Below are positions 18,050 to 48,709 of a stretch of DNA of 64,000 nucleotides, in pieces. Position 1 is the stretch's first letter. Each line of letters starts with the position of its first letter. Source of the DNA: Ciona intestinalis (taxonomy: Eukaryota > Chordata > Ascidiacea > Phlebobranchia > Cionidae); the NCBI RefSeq assembly GCF_000224145.3, contig NC_020169.2, forward strand, positions 5,216,535 to 5,280,534, read 5' to 3'. The position numbers and the translations under genes are program-made. Under the pieces are notes generated by a model. The model was given only the letters and a program-made list of their open reading frames with translations. It did no database searches and was not told the origin of the DNA.

Positions 18050-19279
18050 CCGAGTGAGATCAGATTTTCGCAAGATAGCATACATCATAAGTTTCGCAGA
18101 AGATCTGGTCACGGTGAAGACAATGTGAATGACACGATTGACAAAATACTTTCTGGGCGACTCCTTGCAACTGATCTGCCTCGAATCGAAGTAGCAGAAA
18201 GAGATGGAGAGCTTTATACTTTAGGAAATCGTAGACTTTATATGTTTCGTGTTCTCGAATTAAAAGGAAAGTTAAAGACAATACGCGTTAACGTTGTTTC
18301 AAGTCTTCGTCGGGGCTTAACGACGATAAATGATGGCGTGTCAATTTACATGAGGAATGGCGGTGGTACCAGGGATCATGCACATGCTGCACCGATACCG
18401 AAGCCCAAGTAAGTGTCGTATTTAATAATCGTTTTTAACTTTTCATGTTTTTAAATTCCTTATCTGCTAGGGAGATTGTGCATAAACTGTTGGACGAATT
18501 GCTGCTCCAAGTTATAAATTCTGCAAGTCAACACACCACAAACGAAGCTGGCACAAGCATGAGTGTCAGTAAAGTTGTTCCTGATGGTAGCAAAGCAAAA
18601 TCTACAGATGTTGTTGGTAAAAATAGTGATGACGCAATTAAAACAGACGGTGCCATAAGTGAGTCAAGTGAAGGCGTTGTTACAACATATCATGACGTCA
18701 TCATTTCCTCTGACGTAGCTGTAGTTGATGCTGCAGTGTATGAAGTATGTAGTGACCTTAATAAGTCCTTCGAGAAAGTCAACAAACCTAACAACTTAAG
18801 TGATGGTGACGTAGAAACCCAAAATGATGACGTGGCAATCAGAGATGATGACGTGGTAACCAGAGATGATGATGTGGTAACCAAAGCTCATGACGTGGAA
18901 ACCCAAGATGATGACGTAGTAACCAAGAATGACAACGTCGAAACCAAAGTTGATGGCGTGGTAACCAAAGCTAATGACGTAGAAACCCAAGTTGATGACG
19001 TAGAAACCCAAGTTGATGACGTAGAAACCCAAGTTGATGACGTAGTAACCAAAGTTGATGACGTGGAAACCAAAGACGTCATACCATCATTTGATAGTGA
19101 TGCAAATATCTTTTCCGTCGAAAAAGATCGCACGTCACACCAGTTAGGTAAACGTAGGCATGTAGAACTTGCAGGTAAGTTCTTGTGTGTTTGGTCAGTA
19201 TTGATCGACGTAATGATACTTCCTATACACAGATACTGCGTCTGCTGGCGAACCAGAAGCCAAACGATCAAAGACATAA
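18017..19279 (+). CDS. ParB/sulfiredoxin-fold-like protein with acidic heptad repeats, 3 exons, 380 aa
   Basis: Exons 18017-18408, 18471-19174 and 19233-19279; donors are GTAAGT at both introns, acceptors GCTAG and CACAG; the frames join. Residues about 13-90 contain IRFSQDSIHHKFRRR, then a helix DTIDKILSGRLLATDLPRIE, then VAERDGELYTLGNRRLYMFR. The order (strand, helix, then a Tyr-rich strand ending in NRR) resembles the ParB/sulfiredoxin superfamily; the sulfiredoxin GGCHR motif with its Cys is absent. Residues about 242-334 are some 13 heptads of the type DDVETQV or DDVVTKV. KRRHVE and a C-terminal KRSKT could be nuclear localisation signals. I do not know its function. It is divergent from STT3A, convergent with SELENOS, and preceded by a duplicated copy of its own 5' end. 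Confidence 0.7.
18802..19080 (+). repeat. 21-bp coding minisatellite encoding DDV(E/V)T(K/Q)x heptads
   Basis: Units such as GATGACGTAGAAACCCAAGT plus T repeat in frame, about 13 times. The three copies between 18975 and 19040 are nearly identical, pointing to recent expansion. Each unit contains TGACGT or TGACGTGG. Both strands stay open, so the antisense frames are by-products. Confidence 0.9.
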
Positions 19280-19418
19280 TTATACTGAACTTGTAGTGTT
19301 TATAGGTTGTGTATTTATGTACCCTGTTTAATCTATATAATCGTTGCTTTACGTTTTCTTCAACTCGTTTCCCAGCTTGGTAATTATTAGTTCAAACCGT
19401 TACTAATTTTATATAAGT

Positions 19419-19445
19419 TTTATTTTTCTTTATTTGTATTTTATT
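19419..19445 (-). terminator. Poly(A) signals of SELENOS
   Basis: Three AATAAA hexamers on the minus strand at 19419, 19429 and 19440, about 350-375 nt after the stop and downstream of the SECIS hairpin. The transcript therefore ends about 140-160 bp from the end of the convergent ParB/Srx-like coding region. Confidence 0.6.
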
Positions 19446-19608
19446 CTTTCCGACGCTTCAAGTGCGTTTTTGTAAAACAAAACTAGCGTCACATACCCAA
19501 ACACCCAGTGTTGGGTCTTAAAGTGTATTGCGGAAAACGCGACGATAAATAAGCGCAGTGTGACAAATGTAAATATTTAACAAGCCATACACGATATAGT
19601 GATGTAAC

Positions 19609-19654
19609 ATCAATAAACGACGAAGCGTTGATGCTCTTTACGTCGTTTACGTCA
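19609..19654 (-). promoter_or_regulatory. SECIS element (form 2) in SELENOS 3' UTR
   Basis: On the minus strand: quartet TGAC (19651-19654), then 10-nt arm GTAAACGACG (19641-19650), an apical part beginning T-AAA, a mini-helix GAGC/GCTT around ATCAAC, then arm CGTCGTTTAT (19613-19622) and quartet TGAT (19609-19612). Arms pair over 10 bp with one terminal G-U. The TGAN/NGAN non-Watson-Crick core, about 10-12 bp helix II, unpaired AAA and an extra small helix are the defining features of a form 2 SECIS. It lies about 140 nt after the stop codon and recruits SBP2/EFSec to decode the upstream UGA as selenocysteine. A separate hairpin (AAACCCACGC/GCGTGGGTTT, 19659-19690) lies directly beside it. 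Confidence 0.85.
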
Positions 19655-19795
19655 TACCAAACCCACGCCATGCAAAGGCAGCGTGGGTTTACATCTGTCG
19701 TTGTAAAGGCGTCATACACGCGTCGGTGGAAGAAAACAAAGTCACTTAAATGTAAAGTGTACAGTTGGTCCCAAACCACCATGACGCGTGCAAAG

Positions 19796-21850
19796 TTAAC
19801 CTCATCCTCCAGCAGAAGGACGACTGTTGCCTGGTCGCCATCGCGCAGAATTAGAAGGCCCACCGCCTAAAGGACTGAAATCTACAAATAAAAAGCAGAA
19901 GTTAAAAATTTTGTAGCCTGCTTATAAGTTACCACATATGTAACTGCAATTATTTTAGGAGATTTTTTTTAATGTATGGCTGACAATTTTGACAACGCAT
20001 AAGGGGCCACTGGGTTGAAGCAATCACTGTTATGTTTCACCAAATCCAAACACAACTTACCACTTGATCTTAAAGGCTTGGATTCTTTATTTCTCTTAAT
20101 ATGTGACTGTGTAGCTTGGTTGGGGTCTGGTTTCTTTAGGAAAAAAAGTTATTAAAAGTTAACTATGGCAGCAGGAAAAGAATAATGAGCAGACATTAAA
20201 AGTCGTTCAGTGCCGACATTAAGACAGCACCATTCAATTTCAGAACTGGTGAACTTGTTTAGTTCATAGAACTGTTTATCAACTCTTGCAACCCTTGAAT
20301 TTAACATAGCAATAATAACCAGTTAACGAACAGGTACAATATAAAGGTATTTACCTGATCTAACTTCTTAGAAGTCTTTGATTGAGTTTTCCCAGCTTTA
20401 AGAGCATCATGGTCATTTATCTTCTGCATTCTTTTTTGCTCTTCTTGCTGTGAGTTTAAAATAAATTCCATAAATTCAGATAACAGTTGGCAAGTCGGCC
20501 AAAATTAAGAGTATATATATAAATAAAATGAATGTTTGAAAGTTATAAGTTATAACACTTATGAAATATACATACATGAGATTACAGTAAAGAAAAGTTT
20601 ATTATGTTAATATGTTATTACTGCATGGAAACAGAGACAACATTGTTTTACCATTACTACCAACATTTTCGCTTTTCTAAACTCTTCTGTTCTATGTTAT
20701 AGTGAACAAAGAGACAAAATAAAGACCCTTGTCTTCTCATAAGATGTTGTCTTAAGATACAGGCTTTGATTTCAGTGATATAAAGCTGCAATGGTATCAG
20801 TATAAAGTCACCACAAATACTTCACCTCTCTCAATCTTTCCTCGTGCTCGCGTGCAGCAGCATCATGCCTGTCTTGCAACTTTTTACGAGCGCGTTCCAT
20901 TGCAACACTACGTGCTTCCACTTGCTCTGGAGCTAATAGGAAACATTAGAATGTAACTTGCTTTATCATCAGGTTGCCAAAAACGACCGTCATTTACAAG
21001 TTGTCATGAATGTGACTTTGTGTATTTTGTTTTAATTTTAACATGTATTTATTTAATACAAATATATTGAATATCAAATATTATTAAAAAATGTGTGTTT
21101 TAAAGACCAAAAATGTTACTGGTCTTTGGTTATCTGGTTTTGGTGCAAATATTATTGCATTTTACATTTCAAATGATATTTAAATTGTATTTTACAGACC
21201 AAAAATTTTACTGGTCACCAGCTTAAGGACTGTCGATTAGTGGATTACTACTTACTCATGTTTTCTGTGTCATCATAATATGTCTTCCTGCGACCAAACA
21301 AATTCTTGACTGATTTTTCAATATTTGTCCAAACAAACATGGCTGCAACAAAGCCAAACAACAAGAACCAGCCATAAGCTTGTAGGAATGCTAAACCTGG
21401 GGAAAACATAGCAATTGTGAAAATGTCAGTACTTATTAATTTATTATACAACACAGTAATTATGAAAATAAGACTTGCTATTTTCAAAATCCATAAATAC
21501 TAAGTTGAAGTTTAGTGTAAAATGTAGAGGGTGCATTCTTTACTATCACCCACGAATCTTGTATTTTTATACAGGGAAAAATACATTCAGGTTCAATAGA
21601 AAGCAAATGATAACAGTTAGATTTTCTACTGTTTTGATGATAACAGCAAATGATAACAATAAATTTCTACTGTTTTGAAACAAAAATTGCACACAACATT
21701 AAAAATACTCAACTACAAATAAAAAACATGTTCACCTTGGTTAAAAACCGACATCATGACGTACGGGTTTTCATTTATTAAAGGTCCTTGGTTCCCTGCA
21801 CTTCCAGCAGTATTCGGATCTCCGGGAGCTTCTAAAATGTCCTCGTCCAT
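19796..21850 (-). CDS. SELENOS: Selenoprotein S (VIMP), 6 coding exons, 204 aa with Sec at 203
   Basis: SELENOS is a single-pass ER membrane protein that recruits p97/VCP to Derlins in ER-associated degradation and has a redox centre. Exons 5' to 3': 21736-21850, 21256-21396, 20826-20932, 20355-20447, 20061-20133, 19796-19881; phases agree; 615 nt including stop. The start reads MDEDILEAPGDPN. The membrane segment is about residues 42-62 (FLQAYGWFLLFGFVAAMFVW). A charged coiled coil follows, with RARKKLQDRHDAAAREHEER and EEQKRMQKINDHDALKAGK. Then come KESKPLRSSDFSPLGGG and the C-terminus WRPGNSRPSAGG-Sec-Gly. TGA at 19802-19804 is followed by one Gly codon and TAA at 19796-19798, exactly the penultimate-Sec layout of vertebrate SELENOS. 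A conventional ORF call would end at this TGA and lose the last residues. Confidence 0.95.
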
Positions 21851-22807
21851 TTTTACTGTTAGACTACGTACTAAAAAACAGAAAAATATAAAAAAATAAG
21901 CAAAAATCGTAACGTTAACTATAATTTGGGATAAAAATTGTTAAATACGTACTAAAGACAAAAAAATCTAATAAAACCTAAGAGAAAATTCCTTAACAAG
22001 TATTAGTAAGCGGCCAAAATTTTAACAACAAGATTTTGCAGAATCCACGTAAGCATTTATTTTGATGAGTCACTGGTAATAAGAAAATGCAAAATAATTC
22101 TCATAGAAATCATAGCGAAAGAAATGTATTCATACCCAATGCAAAACACACACACATACATATTATATTCGAACAGGAAATTAAATTGAATAAAATTGTT
22201 TCATTGTTGCATTTCATCAATATTGTTTGTCCGAAGGCCTAAAGTAGGCTACTCTACTATTTTTACAGCAGGACAAGATGTCCAGTTGCAAAGTTCAAAT
22301 TTTGCTTCGATTTCCTATAACTTTCTTAAAACAACATTACTAATAATTAACGATTTCTTTTTTCGTAAATACGAAGACAAAAAAGTCCGCATTCAACACT
22401 GAGAAGTCCGCATTCGGTCCGTGGTCCGCCGGTTGCTCTGGTTTAAAAAGTGCTTCCGGGTCTGCGCTCCCACACGCCGATTTCCTTAAAGCGTTTTTTC
22501 TCACGGCGCTTTTTCCTTGTGGTGTTGCAATTTGGAAAAAGCGCGTGCAGCAAAAAATAATGCTCCGCGTGCTGCTGAATGTCGTAAGCAAATGGGTTAA
22601 GTGAATGATAGAACCAGAGTAATAGAACACTGTCACATAGTCAGTAAGAACTAGACTGGAAAGTGTGTAAGAACAAAGTGTAGCGGAGAAAATTTTAGGA
22701 GAAGTTTATATTCATTAGATTAATTATGCAAGTTAAGAAGACTTTATAGAGCTACTATATGAAACGATTACCTAAAGATATTGCTAACTGAGACCGATGG
22801 TTTTGTT

Positions 22808-22905
22808 AAAAATGTAACTTGTTTTATCACCGCATGGCGGAGCACCGAGAGTTGTTATAGCATGGGTGTTCTGTTTCATACACCTCGTATCCGCTTTAAT
22901 GGTAA
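22808..22905 (+). mobile_element. Family B repeat
   Basis: AAATGTAACTTGTTTTATCA, CCGCATGGCGGAGCACCGAG, AGCATGGGTGTTCTGTTTCA and ACACCTCGTATCCGCTTT in canonical order. The right end is replaced. Confidence 0.6.
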
Positions 22906-23035
22906 CATATCATTTATAACAACCAACTAGACGTTGTAATTTGCATCATGTGCCGCCACATCTAAACTGTCTAGTCTATATTAGAATAGTATTTTAAGCA
23001 TTTGGTATCTATAGTGGTATGTTTTCATATATAGG

Positions 23036-23212
23036 TTATTAGTGTAAGATGGGAAATGCGGTCATTTTCCATCTTACCGTTCAACTTAGTAGTAAACAAA
23101 GCCTATTCACGGAATTGTATAGTCGTATCCTTCCATCATATTTTGTTAAAAACACGATCGTAAAATATGGGACATTATGTGCTGCAGGCATTCCGTCTTT
23201 CCCATACTTGTA
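23036..23212 (+). mobile_element. Family A MITE, TAAGATGG subtype, diverged
   Basis: GTGTAAGATGGGAAATGCGG at the left and CCGTCTTTCCCATACTTG at the right, with TAGTAAACAAAGCCTATTCA and ACACGATCGTAAAATATGGG inside. Confidence 0.65.
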
Positions 23213-23826
23213 ACCGTGTATGTATAACTGTAGTCTTGATTTAATCAAATCCACGTTCAGTTTTGTCTTAGTTTATTATAACCGCAGTGTCGACAATGAC
23301 AGTTAAATGACATTCATTGGCTTATCACATTTGACTAGAATATATACAACGCACAAAACTCCACGGCACGACAAGTTTCGTTCAGCGCCCACACAACAAC
23401 AATAACATGAACTTGCTACAGTGTTTTATCGAGGCTGCCTCTCAGTAGGTATAGCAGCAATTAAAAAAGTTAGGTTATTGCAAGTACAACTCTCGGTAAA
23501 GCTTCAAACTACTCTGTCTAGCGCAAGTATAATATTACTGCATCACTACTCGCAGCTTACGTACACAAAAAAGGACTAAAATCTATCTATACAATATACT
23601 AGACGACAAGCAAGGTATTTTGAGTACATAAGATAACGTTTTTCTCGTATTTGAAGAATTCTTTCAGGTGGTATATATAAGAGTGAAGAAATAATACGTT
23701 GATGTCGAAGTCATATCTTGTTTCGTGGTTAGGTTTGGTTCTTGTACTTTTAATTCACCTGTGACAGTATATATTATAATATCTAAATTTTATATATGTG
23801 GGGAAACATTGCAAGGTTTTTAATAT

Positions 23827-24017
23827 ATAGTAGGCTGGGAGAGGTGGGACACCTTTTTATTCTATTTCCTCGTCCCAGTAAACAAAGAACATTAAAAGAA
23901 ATATAAAACCGTAACCTCACGACACCCGCATAGACCGTTCATAATTGTTTAAAACACGATCAGGATATTTGGATATTATGTGCTAAATATGTCCCGCCTT
24001 ACCCCACAGTACTATAT
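23827..24017 (+). mobile_element. Family A MITE directly after the SALL stop codon
   Basis: TATATAGTAGGCTGGGAGAG at the left and GTCCCGCCTTACCCCACAG at the right. It ends about 16 bp from the SALL stop codon, so the SALL 3' UTR is expected to run through it. TTTATT at 23856-23861 gives AATAAA on the SALL strand. Confidence 0.8.
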
Positions 24018-24032
24018 AGTTACACCTGTTCA

Positions 24033-43533
<19,501 letters not shown>

Positions 43534-43745
43534 GCTTTGTCACCCCGAACCAGGGCTTTGCCGTCTTCGACCTAACTCGGTGTAATGGCGTTGTTTCCTG
43601 TGCTTCCGACACTTAAGAAGCCAGAAATCAGCAATCACAAGCAATGCATACACATCTGTGTTCTTCAACGGAAACAACACACACACCTGAAAAATAATTC
43701 TTAGATAGTAAAACCGCGAAGCGAAAACAAGGCACTATGACGTCA
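43534..43745 (-). promoter_or_regulatory. SALL 5' flank with a CRE
   Basis: The sequence before the MSRRKQ start codon holds a likely 5' UTR and a perfect CRE (TGACGTCA) at 43738-43745. A CAG acceptor-like site near 43690 means the start codon exon could be preceded by a further 5' exon. I cannot place the transcription start. Confidence 0.4.
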
Positions 43746-45307
43746 TAACTCTTCTTGTTGCCGCTACCGAAACAAAGGAGCATTCTTGCGAAACAAAGCT
43801 AACGATCTAAGGACTATACTGTGACCACGGATAGCCCTCGGGTCAGTTATGGCGACTCACTCTTATTATTTATTCATATAAATTAAATATCACCACCTGT
43901 CATGGAAAATGAATACTGGGGCTACTAATTAAACTCAAGACAGAGAACCAAATCTTTCTGTAAAAAATACTCTGCCTAAAATCAACGTGTTACTTTTTCG
44001 GAGCGTCCAATGCGTGTGGACGATAACTACGAGTGCTCGCCACTGTTCCTTGCCGACGAGTAAGCCCATCTAGCATCTACCCGAAACTGACCAACCAAAG
44101 AGTTTTTTATCCGCAGTAGGGTCGGAAGAGAAAAAACTACTAATGACGGCCGTGTTTGCACGATCGGTTTGCGCGCGTCGTTTTATGTTGTCGCGAAGTG
44201 TTTGTGCGAGCGCGCGGCGACGACTAACATATCGATCCGATCCGAAGACAGAAGACAGCGTTTATGTCGAAATAAATAAGCAACTGGTGACGTAACCGGA
44301 AAAGTTGGCAAAAATCACGAGGGTGCTCTTTTTCGATTTGACCAAAAAGCTCCGGCTTAAGTTTCGATTCATCGTAATCATGTCATACAGCACTTTCAAA
44401 GCGTGGTTTCTGCAACGGTTAGCTAACTTCTGCTTATTAATCATGATAACTGGATTAGCTAGCCCTCACGCTGTTACCGTGTGCAATTTATGCTCGACTA
44501 CATTATTCAGAATTCATAAGCGGCTGCTTACTACAACGTTTGATCGAAAATGGTAAATTCGAAGTTTTTTCGCGATCGTCGTTTTTCTCCGTTGTTACTT
44601 TATACTCTGCCGTCAACCAGGGCCGGGTTATCTGTCTACCTTTTACAAACAAAAGCTCTCGTCCCTGACAAACGACCTGCATGCCGAAGTGGACTACCGA
44701 TTGCATTTAATGAACAAGGCAGGCAATTTCCAGCCGACTTAACTCGTGCAATGTGGCTTTTCTGGTTGCCTGCTGTGGTCAACGTTCATGGGTGGAGCTC
44801 CTACGTCACTGGCCCCGGAACTTTAGCTGGACCTTGGAAGAGGGTGAAGGCTGCTAATTAAATTTACTGTCAAATTTTGGGTTATTTTCAGACGCGCTAA
44901 TTCGATGCAATTCGTGGTCGAACAGACGCGATAATTCGTTTTTGCGGCCGGCCGTATTATTTTATTCCTTACTGACAGATTTAGCGTCTTTTCTTTTGAT
45001 ATTAACTAACGATTTTTTCGTCAATATCGCAGAATGGCGACTCACAGCGGTTGCCATATACCGGAGAAACGTTTAAATAGTTGAAAAAATCCGTAATTTA
45101 TCGCCAAAAATCGATGCTAACGGCGTTGGGCTTTGCATTTGCTGAACACGCCACCACGCATGTACCCTAACGCTCAAAATCCAAGATCGAAAATTAGACG
45201 GCAAACTAAAATCATTTTTACGACGAATTTGCCATAATTAAGTTAAACGTAGCAACCCGGCACGAAATCGCCGCCGCAGTAAAAAGCAGTGCCGGGACAA
45301 ACTTGCA

Positions 45308-45442
45308 CAGTAGGATGGGGGAAGATGGGACACTCTTTAACTCTGTGCTCATGAGCCCCATAGACCGTTGTTAATTGTTTAAAACACGATCAGTATTTCT
45401 GGATATTATGTGCTAAAGGTGTTTTCCCCCACCCTACTATAT
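45308..45442 (+). mobile_element. Family A MITE, internally deleted
   Basis: AGGATGGGGGAAGATGGGAC joins directly to CTCATGAGCCCCATAGACCG, losing the GTAAACAAAG part. The right end is TTTTCCCCCACCCTACTATA. Confidence 0.8.
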
Positions 45443-45753
45443 ATATAATAGGGCCATGCAAATGCACCTCTAAGCTTTTATAAACCCTTACACAACAGTT
45501 GTACCCGACTCACCAAATTCGTTTGTTTTTCCACCCCGTACAGTTTACACTCGCGCTGTATAAAACAGTCTCCAAATTTTAATTCCCAAAGACCATATAC
45601 AGTTGTAAATTTTTTACTATCTTGTCGACAGTCTGTTCCTCGTATACCATCTTACGCATATCTAGTCATTCACCACTAGCTCATAAATACCACATTAAAT
45701 TCCAATTAAACTTATATAACTTTTCAAATATAGACAAATATGCTCAACTATAA

Positions 45754-45891
45754 TCGGATGGGGGAATATGGGACATCATTAGGGTGGGGGAATACGAGAC
45801 ACCTTTAGCACATAATATCCAAATATCCTGATCGTGTTTTAAATAATTAACAACGGTCTGTCTCATCTTCCCCCACCCTATAATATATATT
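45754..45891 (-). mobile_element. Family A MITE, internally deleted, with an extra TIR piece
   Basis: A stray TIR (CGGATGGGGGAATATGGGAC) at 45754-45778 is followed by a 108-bp derivative from 45783. In it GGGTGGGGGAATACGAGACA is joined through ACAACGGTCTG to TCTCATCTTCCCCCACCCTA. Confidence 0.75.
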
Positions 45892-46755
45892 CAGTTTACT
45901 CGCAATGCAAGTAAAACATATTTCAAACTGTATCTGAAACTCCACAAATAATTGCATTACCATATAGTATGCTAATAAAACTATGTTTTTCAAATATTTT
46001 CATGGTATAAGTACCTACTATCTATTGTTGTTTCTTCGTCTATTTAACTACCTTGGTGTTACATAGTTAACCTTAGTTTAACCGCCTCATGTAACGACCT
46101 GCGCCTCATATGACCATAATATACAAAACGCTCGTTTCAAATGCACTTTTTATCTTTCTGAATGTTGCTTTACGATATTATATTACCCGCACATTATATT
46201 CATGATATACTCGTCTCTTTATGCAGGGGTCAATGGCCCCGCGTATGTTTTACTCGCAGCTCGTAATTCGCAGTTAACGATCATTATAAGTATATAGCAA
46301 ACCATGTATAAATGACAAACGATATGACATCTATGGTCCCCCTGTCGATTTTTTACATAATCACAAAGCATCGCGCTTATTAGCTTTAGTCGGTTTCGTA
46401 AATTTGTATATTGGCGCCAGGTGTATTATAAATGTGACAAAAATCTTCTGGCATTTGTCGTGTAATGGTATTATTTATACGTTGTTATTTTTGAATTTTA
46501 CGTCACACAGTGCACTCAATCATAAATAACATTATGACGTAGCAATAAAATCGACGGGATAGCTCTCTTGAGGGGTGGGGAATGGCGGTCGCATACATGG
46601 AACAATATGATTCTATGCATGACCGAAATATTCGCAATAAAACTTTTTCGGGTCATAAAGTGTGTCCGCGGAGATGCGCATACCCGCAATAAAAACTAAT
46701 CCGAAACAAGAAATATCGACCACCGAAAAATCGTATTGGTAATGTAGGACACATA

Positions 46756-46922
46756 TAGTAGATTGGGGTAAGATGGGACAGATTTTCGTTCTCTTTTATC
46801 ATCCCATTTGGTAGTAAACCAAAACATTCAAAGAATTATAAAACTGTATCCTCGCGCTTCTAAAAGAGCGTTGTTGATTATTAGAAATAAAATGAGGAAA
46901 TATCCATCTTACCTCACAATAT
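46756..46922 (+). mobile_element. Family A MITE, TAAGATGG subtype
   Basis: TAGATTGGGGTAAGATGGGA at the left and ATCCATCTTACCTCACAATA at the right. The middle reads GGTAGTAAACCAAAACATTC. Confidence 0.75.
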
Positions 46923-47217
46923 ACGATATGCCCGAATAAACAATAGTTAAATGCTGTTATAACGACCATAAACTGTTTCGTTTACGAGGTTAATCACACA
47001 GAGGTATGCCTTGTACGAGCGCTGCTGGGAACCGTCAGTTATGATAATATATCAGAACCTCACATAACCCATGCAGCTGGCAAAATAAAACGGTGCTTAT
47101 ACACTCATAAAGATGCAATAAATCTTCGCGTGTGACCTACAGGTCATTTATTTATGAAATAACCGACTTATGGTATGATGTAGTAAAGTTAAAGTACATG
47201 CACATGAAGCTTTTTAC

Positions 47218-47412
47218 ATAGTAGGATGGGGGAAGACGGGACATCTTTAGCGCATAATATTCAAATATACAAATCGTGTTTCAAACAATTAACAACGGTT
47301 TAAGGGAGTCGTAAAGTTAACGTTTTTTAATTCCTTGAATGTTCTATGTTTACTTCCAAATCGGACAAGAAAATAGAATGAAAAGGTGTCCCATCTTCCC
47401 CCATTCTACTAT
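47218..47412 (-). mobile_element. Family A MITE, full length
   Basis: TAGTAGGATGGGGGAAGACG at the left and GTCCCATCTTCCCCCATTCT at the right. TAGGA/TTCTA changes compensate in the two TIRs. Confidence 0.85.
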
Positions 47413-48466
47413 ACTCTTCTATTACCTGCATATAAGCGTTGTATATGGGAGATTTTTTTAAATTGCTTTTTTTGGCAGAAAACCACTAAAAATTAGCCCA
47501 CCGAATGGTATGAGTTATAACGTTGATAATGATCTCATATTCGTCCAGGTGCGTCAGCTGGGTGTTTGTTTTGAAGTATACCGTTCGAGCCGCCGAATTT
47601 TTCATACGTTTGCCCCACATTTGATTGCATCCGATATACCAACGACGGTGGGCGACACTTTTCATAATTTTTACAGATGAGGCGTGAAATAAAACCGATT
47701 TTTTTGCGGATTTTTTTTGCGCTGCAAAGTTTTAGAACGCCGTTTTTGTTTTTGAAAGTTCCTTTATTACGATGAGAAAAAATGGAAGGTATTTATGTTT
47801 TTGCAGTCATCTATTTACGTCGCAAATTTTTCGTTTTTCTTACTCATTACCACAACATTGATGTAAACGTGTATGCAAGAAACTATAACGTCGCGTACTT
47901 ATATATTTTGGTATCCAAATGCATCACAATGGTTATAAGTTGGCACTAAGCAACATACGATACGTCCACACCCTTCCTTTTTACGTCACGACGTATAACA
48001 ATTCGATTATCCCTAATTCGATTTGACCGATTTAAATAACAGTATAGAGCTGATGGGATGGATTTACAAAATGTTTTTGCTTCTATTTTATACCTCTAAC
48101 TAATATCAGGCAAGTAGATATTCTATAATTCTATGAGGAAAATGGTAGAAATGTATGCATTGCAAGTCGCACTGACGCAAAGACATTTACGGATATGCAC
48201 ATTTTAAACTATCTTCTTATTCAGAAAAACAGTATGTATTTTTTAAATGAAGCGCTTCCACAGTCAACATTAGAAGTTATAGTTAAAAATAACGAAAGTT
48301 TAAACCACGGCTCCGCTCATTAGCGTTTGTGGTATATTTGTCCCCCCTTATTGTTCATTCTGCATTAGCGATTCTTAGTGCTGTAATACCGAGCCAGCGT
48401 CATTTCGCTTAAACAGAAGGCGCATTAAACGGCATTTGCTGATTTTTCTCGCACTGTTAAATTCTC

Positions 48467-48709
48467 TCAAACAGCGCGATTTATTTCCAATTTTTGGATT
48501 GCTTTTATATAATTAACGTCATGTAAGCGCCCGAACGCTTGGGCATGCCGTAACATGGCCATGAAAAATTCATCTGCTGGTGTCTCTGTCTTATTGGTCG
48601 CTTTCAGAAACTTCGCAACCGGATTTTGGTCATCCATTTCCGAGTTTTTCGCGCTTCGATCTGAGCCAAGAGTCAGGATCGAATCTTTGCCCGATCGACT
48701 ACGGAACAA
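48467..48709 (-). CDS. Possible BESS-motif open frame
   Basis: An 80-codon frame ends with DDQNPVAKFLKATNKTETP, ADEFFMAMLRHAQAFGRLHD and VNYIKAIQKLEINRAV. The last part resembles a BESS motif, a protein-protein contact helix pair often paired with a MADF DNA-binding domain. A TTTTGTTCCGTAG acceptor-like sequence precedes it, so it might be a terminal exon or a transposon relic. I see no MADF exon nearby. The evidence is weak. Confidence 0.25.
   Translation of the reverse strand: MFRSRSGKDSILTLGSDRSAKNSEMDDQNPVAKFLKATNKTETPADEFFMAMLRHAQAFGRLHDVNYIKAIQKLEINRAV

Larger units (their letters stand above)
21851..23826. other. Intergenic region, SELENOS 5' side to SALL 3' side
   Basis: No exon recognised. 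It holds a family B copy (22808-22900) and a diverged family A MITE (23036-23212). A GC-richer patch at 22385-22600 contains a short direct repeat AAGTCCGCATTC at 22382 and 22403, perhaps a promoter-proximal element. Confidence 0.45.

Noticed and set aside
18796..19277. Long antisense frames rich in Ser/Thr/Val or Gly/Phe
   Set aside because: They are by-products of the 21-bp repeat, which is open in several frames; the sense frame joins a conserved-looking exon on each side.
19659..19690. Strong hairpin considered as the SECIS itself
   Set aside because: It lacks the TGAN/NGAN quartet and unpaired AA. The neighbouring 19609-19654 structure has all core features.
19489..19863. 124-codon minus-strand open frame
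   Set aside because: It overlaps the SELENOS last exon and 3' UTR in another frame, including the SECIS. The composition looks random and the SELENOS frame is clearly the real one.
22340..22636. 98-codon minus-strand frame in the GC-richer patch
   Set aside because: No domain, no plausible splice partners, and it includes a short direct repeat; probably promoter-proximal sequence.
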